Positions 5,789 to 6,599 of a stretch of DNA of 6,599 nt are shown piece by piece. The notes beneath the pieces were generated by a model. The model did no database searches. It was not told the origin of the DNA and worked only from the letters and a program-made list of their open reading frames with translations. The position numbers were made by a program, and so were the translations under genes. The stretch's first letter is position 1, and every line of letters starts with the position of its first letter. This DNA is from an uncultured Verrucomicrobia subdivision 3 bacterium. GTDB lineage: Bacteria > Verrucomicrobiota > Verrucomicrobiae > Limisphaerales > UBA11358. Location of the stretch: positions 1 through 6,599 of the forward strand of contig CAINDH010000021.1 of NCBI GenBank assembly GCA_903847285.1, read 5' to 3'.

Positions 5789-6424
5789 CACGCCAAAACC
5801 GTGACCGCCGCCGCCATCAAGTATCTCTCCGCCGTTGACCCAGTGATGAAGAAACTCATCGCCGAAATCGGGTCGTGCGAACTGGAACCGGAACCCAAGC
5901 GCACCCCGTTTCAATCGCTCGTGCAGGCGGTCGCGCACCAGCAGCTTAACGGCACGGCGGCGAATACCATTCTTACGCGGTTCATCAAACTGTTTCCGAA
6001 ACGAAAATTTCCCAAGCCGGAAGATTTAGCAAAGGTCACAGACGAACAAATCCGCGCGTGTGGTTTTTCTTTTGCCAAAATCAGGGCCATCCGCGACATC
6101 GCGGCAAAAACTTTGGACGGAACGATTCCGTCGTCACGGAAAATTGAAAAAATGAGCGACGAGGAAATCATCGAGCGCCTGACCGAGGCGCGCGGCGTGG
6201 GGCGCTGGACGGTGGAGATGCTTTTGATTTTCCAGCTCGGCCGCACGGATGTTCTGCCGGTGGATGATTTTGGCGTGCGCGCCGGTTTCCGCGTCGCCTA
6301 CAAAAAGCGCGAGATGCCCAAGCCCAAAGCCCTTCTCAAGTTCGGCGAACGCTGGCGGCCGCACGGCACGACGGCGGCGTGGTATCTCTGGCGCGCAGCG
6401 GATGCGGCCAAGCAAAAGAAATAG
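5759..6424 (+). CDS. DNA-3-methyladenine glycosylase, AlkA-type HhH-GPD family
   Basis: Base-excision repair enzyme that would remove alkylated purines from DNA. The 221 aa fit the compact AlkA/Mag1-like class that lacks the AlkA N-terminal domain. VQAVAHQQLNGTAA (55-68) matches the conserved QQLS..AA helix of the family. The helix-hairpin-helix is LTEARGVGRWTVEML (141-155), followed by VLPVDDFGVRAG (165-176), which carries the catalytic Asp (probably Asp170). ERWRPHGTTAAWYLWR (197-212) is the typical C-terminal motif. No iron-sulfur cysteine cluster is present, unlike MutY/Nth. The first 11 residues are encoded by the palindromic element at 5724-5788; a GTG at 5801 (giving MTAAAIKYLSAVDPVM) would start just after it and is a credible alternative. 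No Shine-Dalgarno precedes either. It lies 39 bp after argD, possibly by readthrough transcription. Confidence 0.92.
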   Translation: MNGGSLPSSRHAKTVTAAAIKYLSAVDPVMKKLIAEIGSCELEPEPKRTPFQSLVQAVAHQQLNGTAANTILTRFIKLFPKRKFPKPEDLAKVTDEQIRACGFSFAKIRAIRDIAAKTLDGTIPSSRKIEKMSDEEIIERLTEARGVGRWTVEMLLIFQLGRTDVLPVDDFGVRAGFRVAYKKREMPKPKALLKFGERWRPHGTTAAWYLWRAADAAKQKK

Positions 6425-6433
6425 AGCGACTTC

Positions 6434-6599
6434 TTAAATTGGAAGTAGCGGTGGGTCTGGTCGCACTGCGACCGGACACTGACCGCGCTGCGGTCACTTT
6501 GAGGTGCGACAACTTTTGGCGGGCGAAAGATTCCGTCGCCTGACGCTGCGCTCGGCGACGGGTTTTTCGCAGCGCGAAAAACACCACCCAAAGACCAAG
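6434..6599. repeat. Inverted copy of the ~147 bp hairpin repeat (right end)
   Basis: Read on the minus strand this matches the left array: TTTTTCGC-GCT-GCGAAAAA, CGTCGCCGAGCGCAGCG, GGAATCTTTCGCC, CACCTCAAAGTGACCGC and the variant GTCCGGTCGC hairpin appear in the same order. On the plus strand the hairpins are 6455-6477 (10-bp stem with one G-T pair, loop ACT), 6480-6496 (stem TGACCGC, loop GCT), 6535-6559 (GTCGCC outer stem) and 6563-6581 (perfect 8-bp stem, loop AGC). The sequence up to 6599 still matches the linker region of the left units, so the element or array continues beyond the window. It begins about 10 bases after the glycosylase stop. Confidence 0.9.
6455..6477 (+). terminator. 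Hairpin downstream of the glycosylase stop
   Basis: A 10-bp stem with a 3-nt loop begins 31 bases after the TAG stop. One pair is a G-U wobble in plus-strand RNA. It is followed by three more hairpins, the last with a T-run inside its stem. It could terminate transcription or stabilise the mRNA, but no U-tract follows the stem directly, so the terminator label is tentative. Confidence 0.35.

Noticed and set aside
371..6477. G-U wobble polarity as proof that the hairpins act as RNA
   Set aside because: The GTCCGG hairpins have wobbles in the sense of the upstream gene at both ends, but the GTCGCC hairpin in copy B has wobbles on the opposite strand, so the evidence is inconsistent.
1..6599. 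Composite transposon bounded by the inverted repeats at the two ends
   Set aside because: The enclosed genes are housekeeping and metabolic with no transposase, both repeats look like dispersed intergenic elements placed after gene stops, and no target-site duplication is visible.

Overview
This is a GC-rich bacterial chromosomal window of about 6.6 kb. It holds six protein genes: one on the minus strand and five on the plus strand. Stretches of a dispersed, hairpin-rich intergenic repeat cap both ends. Gene content is housekeeping and accessory metabolism, with no transposase, integrase, phage gene, rRNA, tRNA or CRISPR array. The protein flavour (GH20 lipoprotein, divergent class III aminotransferase), the absence of Shine-Dalgarno sequences in front of most genes, and the hairpin repeats suggest Verrucomicrobiota (Pedosphaera/Limisphaerales-like). 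That placement is inference; no marker gene in the window proves it.

Layout. Positions 1-405 are a tandem array of a roughly 147-148 bp repeat, with two nearly identical copies, one diverged partial copy and one fragment. Positions 406-1284 (minus) encode a protein with two membrane segments, a cytoplasmic coiled coil and a C-terminal region resembling the GrpE nucleotide-exchange factor head. An 82 bp gap separates it from a divergent lipid kinase gene of the YegS/DgkB family (about 1367-2263). Next come argB (N-acetylglutamate kinase, 2333-3214), a GH20 family lipoprotein overlapping argB by 4 bp (3211-4380), a class III aminotransferase most likely ArgD (4436-5719), and an AlkA-type DNA glycosylase (5759-6424). 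A second, shorter palindromic repeat (5724-5788) lies between argD and the glycosylase gene and contains the glycosylase's apparent start codon. From about 6434 to the window end the 150 bp repeat family reappears in inverted orientation.

How the genes work together. ArgB and ArgD catalyse steps 2 and 4 of arginine biosynthesis and are probably co-transcribed. The lipoprotein glycosidase between them has no obvious link to arginine but appears translationally coupled to argB. The lipid kinase and glycosylase are probably unrelated neighbours. The most distinctive features are the structured repeat family, whose copies keep the same hairpins despite changed stem sequence and sit directly after gene stops in one polarity, and the membrane-anchored GrpE-like protein.
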